Positions 31,819 to 31,862 of a stretch of DNA of 31,862 nucleotides are shown piece after piece. Both the position numbers and the translations under genes were made by a program. Within the stretch, counting starts at the first letter, position 1. Each line of letters begins with the position of its first letter. The stretch is from Liminaster sp964567855 (lineage in GTDB: Bacteria > Bacteroidota > Bacteroidia > Bacteroidales > UBA3663). The stretch covers positions 1 to 31,862 of the forward strand of contig CAZMOE010000031.1 in NCBI GenBank assembly GCA_964567855.1, read 5' to 3'. The notes under the pieces were generated by a model that saw only the letters and a program-made list of their open reading frames with translations, had not been told where the DNA came from and did not search any database.

Positions 31819-31862
31819 TATATAGATATGCAATGAAAGCACCTTCGTCCATTTGATCATGG

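Overview
The window is chromosomal DNA of a Bacteroidota species, most likely a member of the Bacteroidales. The evidence is the gene types (a 286-aa Bacteroidetes primary sigma factor, a class III fructose-bisphosphatase, and the DUF1599 / BT_3928-like / tpiA / SPOR / folE gene order). Repeated TAnnTTTG promoter boxes replace a -10 TATAAT, starts lack Shine-Dalgarno sequences, and several surface proteins end in type IX secretion (T9SS/Por) C-terminal domains. The C25 protease and T9SS-type tails suggest a lineage outside the core genus Bacteroides, but I cannot name the genus.

Region 1 (1-2223) is a complete diversity-generating retroelement (DGR) except for the 5' part of its target gene. 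The order is: formylglycine-generating-enzyme-like (C-type-lectin-fold) target protein with its variable repeat (VR, 324-451); two hairpins; a small HRDC-domain accessory protein; a DGR-type reverse transcriptase; and the template repeat (TR, 2096-2223) starting 16 bases after the RT stop. TR and VR align without gaps over 128 positions at a constant offset of 1772. All 19 mismatches fall on template adenines.

Region 2 (2224-5064) holds a displaced rpoD 3' end with its own terminator, an AAA/DUF4143 ATPase gene, and then the intact rpoD with a second terminator. The two rpoD 3' ends are direct copies of about 110 bp whose coding differences are all silent. This looks like an insertion at the 3' end of rpoD that rebuilt the gene end.

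Region 3 (5191-12305) is housekeeping: clpC on the minus strand, then on the plus strand a DUF1599 protein, a MauE/DoxX-type membrane protein, tpiA, a SPOR-domain protein, folE and a short folK-like gene.

Region 4 (12354-17718) is a pair of large secreted carbohydrate-active proteins: a (alpha/alpha)6-barrel-type protein resembling DUF4450 and a PL1-type pectate lyase with a T9SS-like tail. No SusC/SusD genes lie beside them.

Region 5 (17860-23269) contains an HD-type (SpoT-hydrolase-like) protein with a well-formed promoter, and on the minus strand folC, fbp and holB (fbp and holB are 3 bp apart).

Region 6 (23449-31818) is an AT-richer surface/secretion island: a repeat-bearing T9SS cargo protein, a phage-tailspike-like S74 autochaperone protein carrying a T9SS tail, a gingipain-like C25 cysteine protease, and two related unknown secreted proteins. 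The last of these is a mosaic of the first and fourth. I found no rRNA, tRNA, CRISPR array or transposase.
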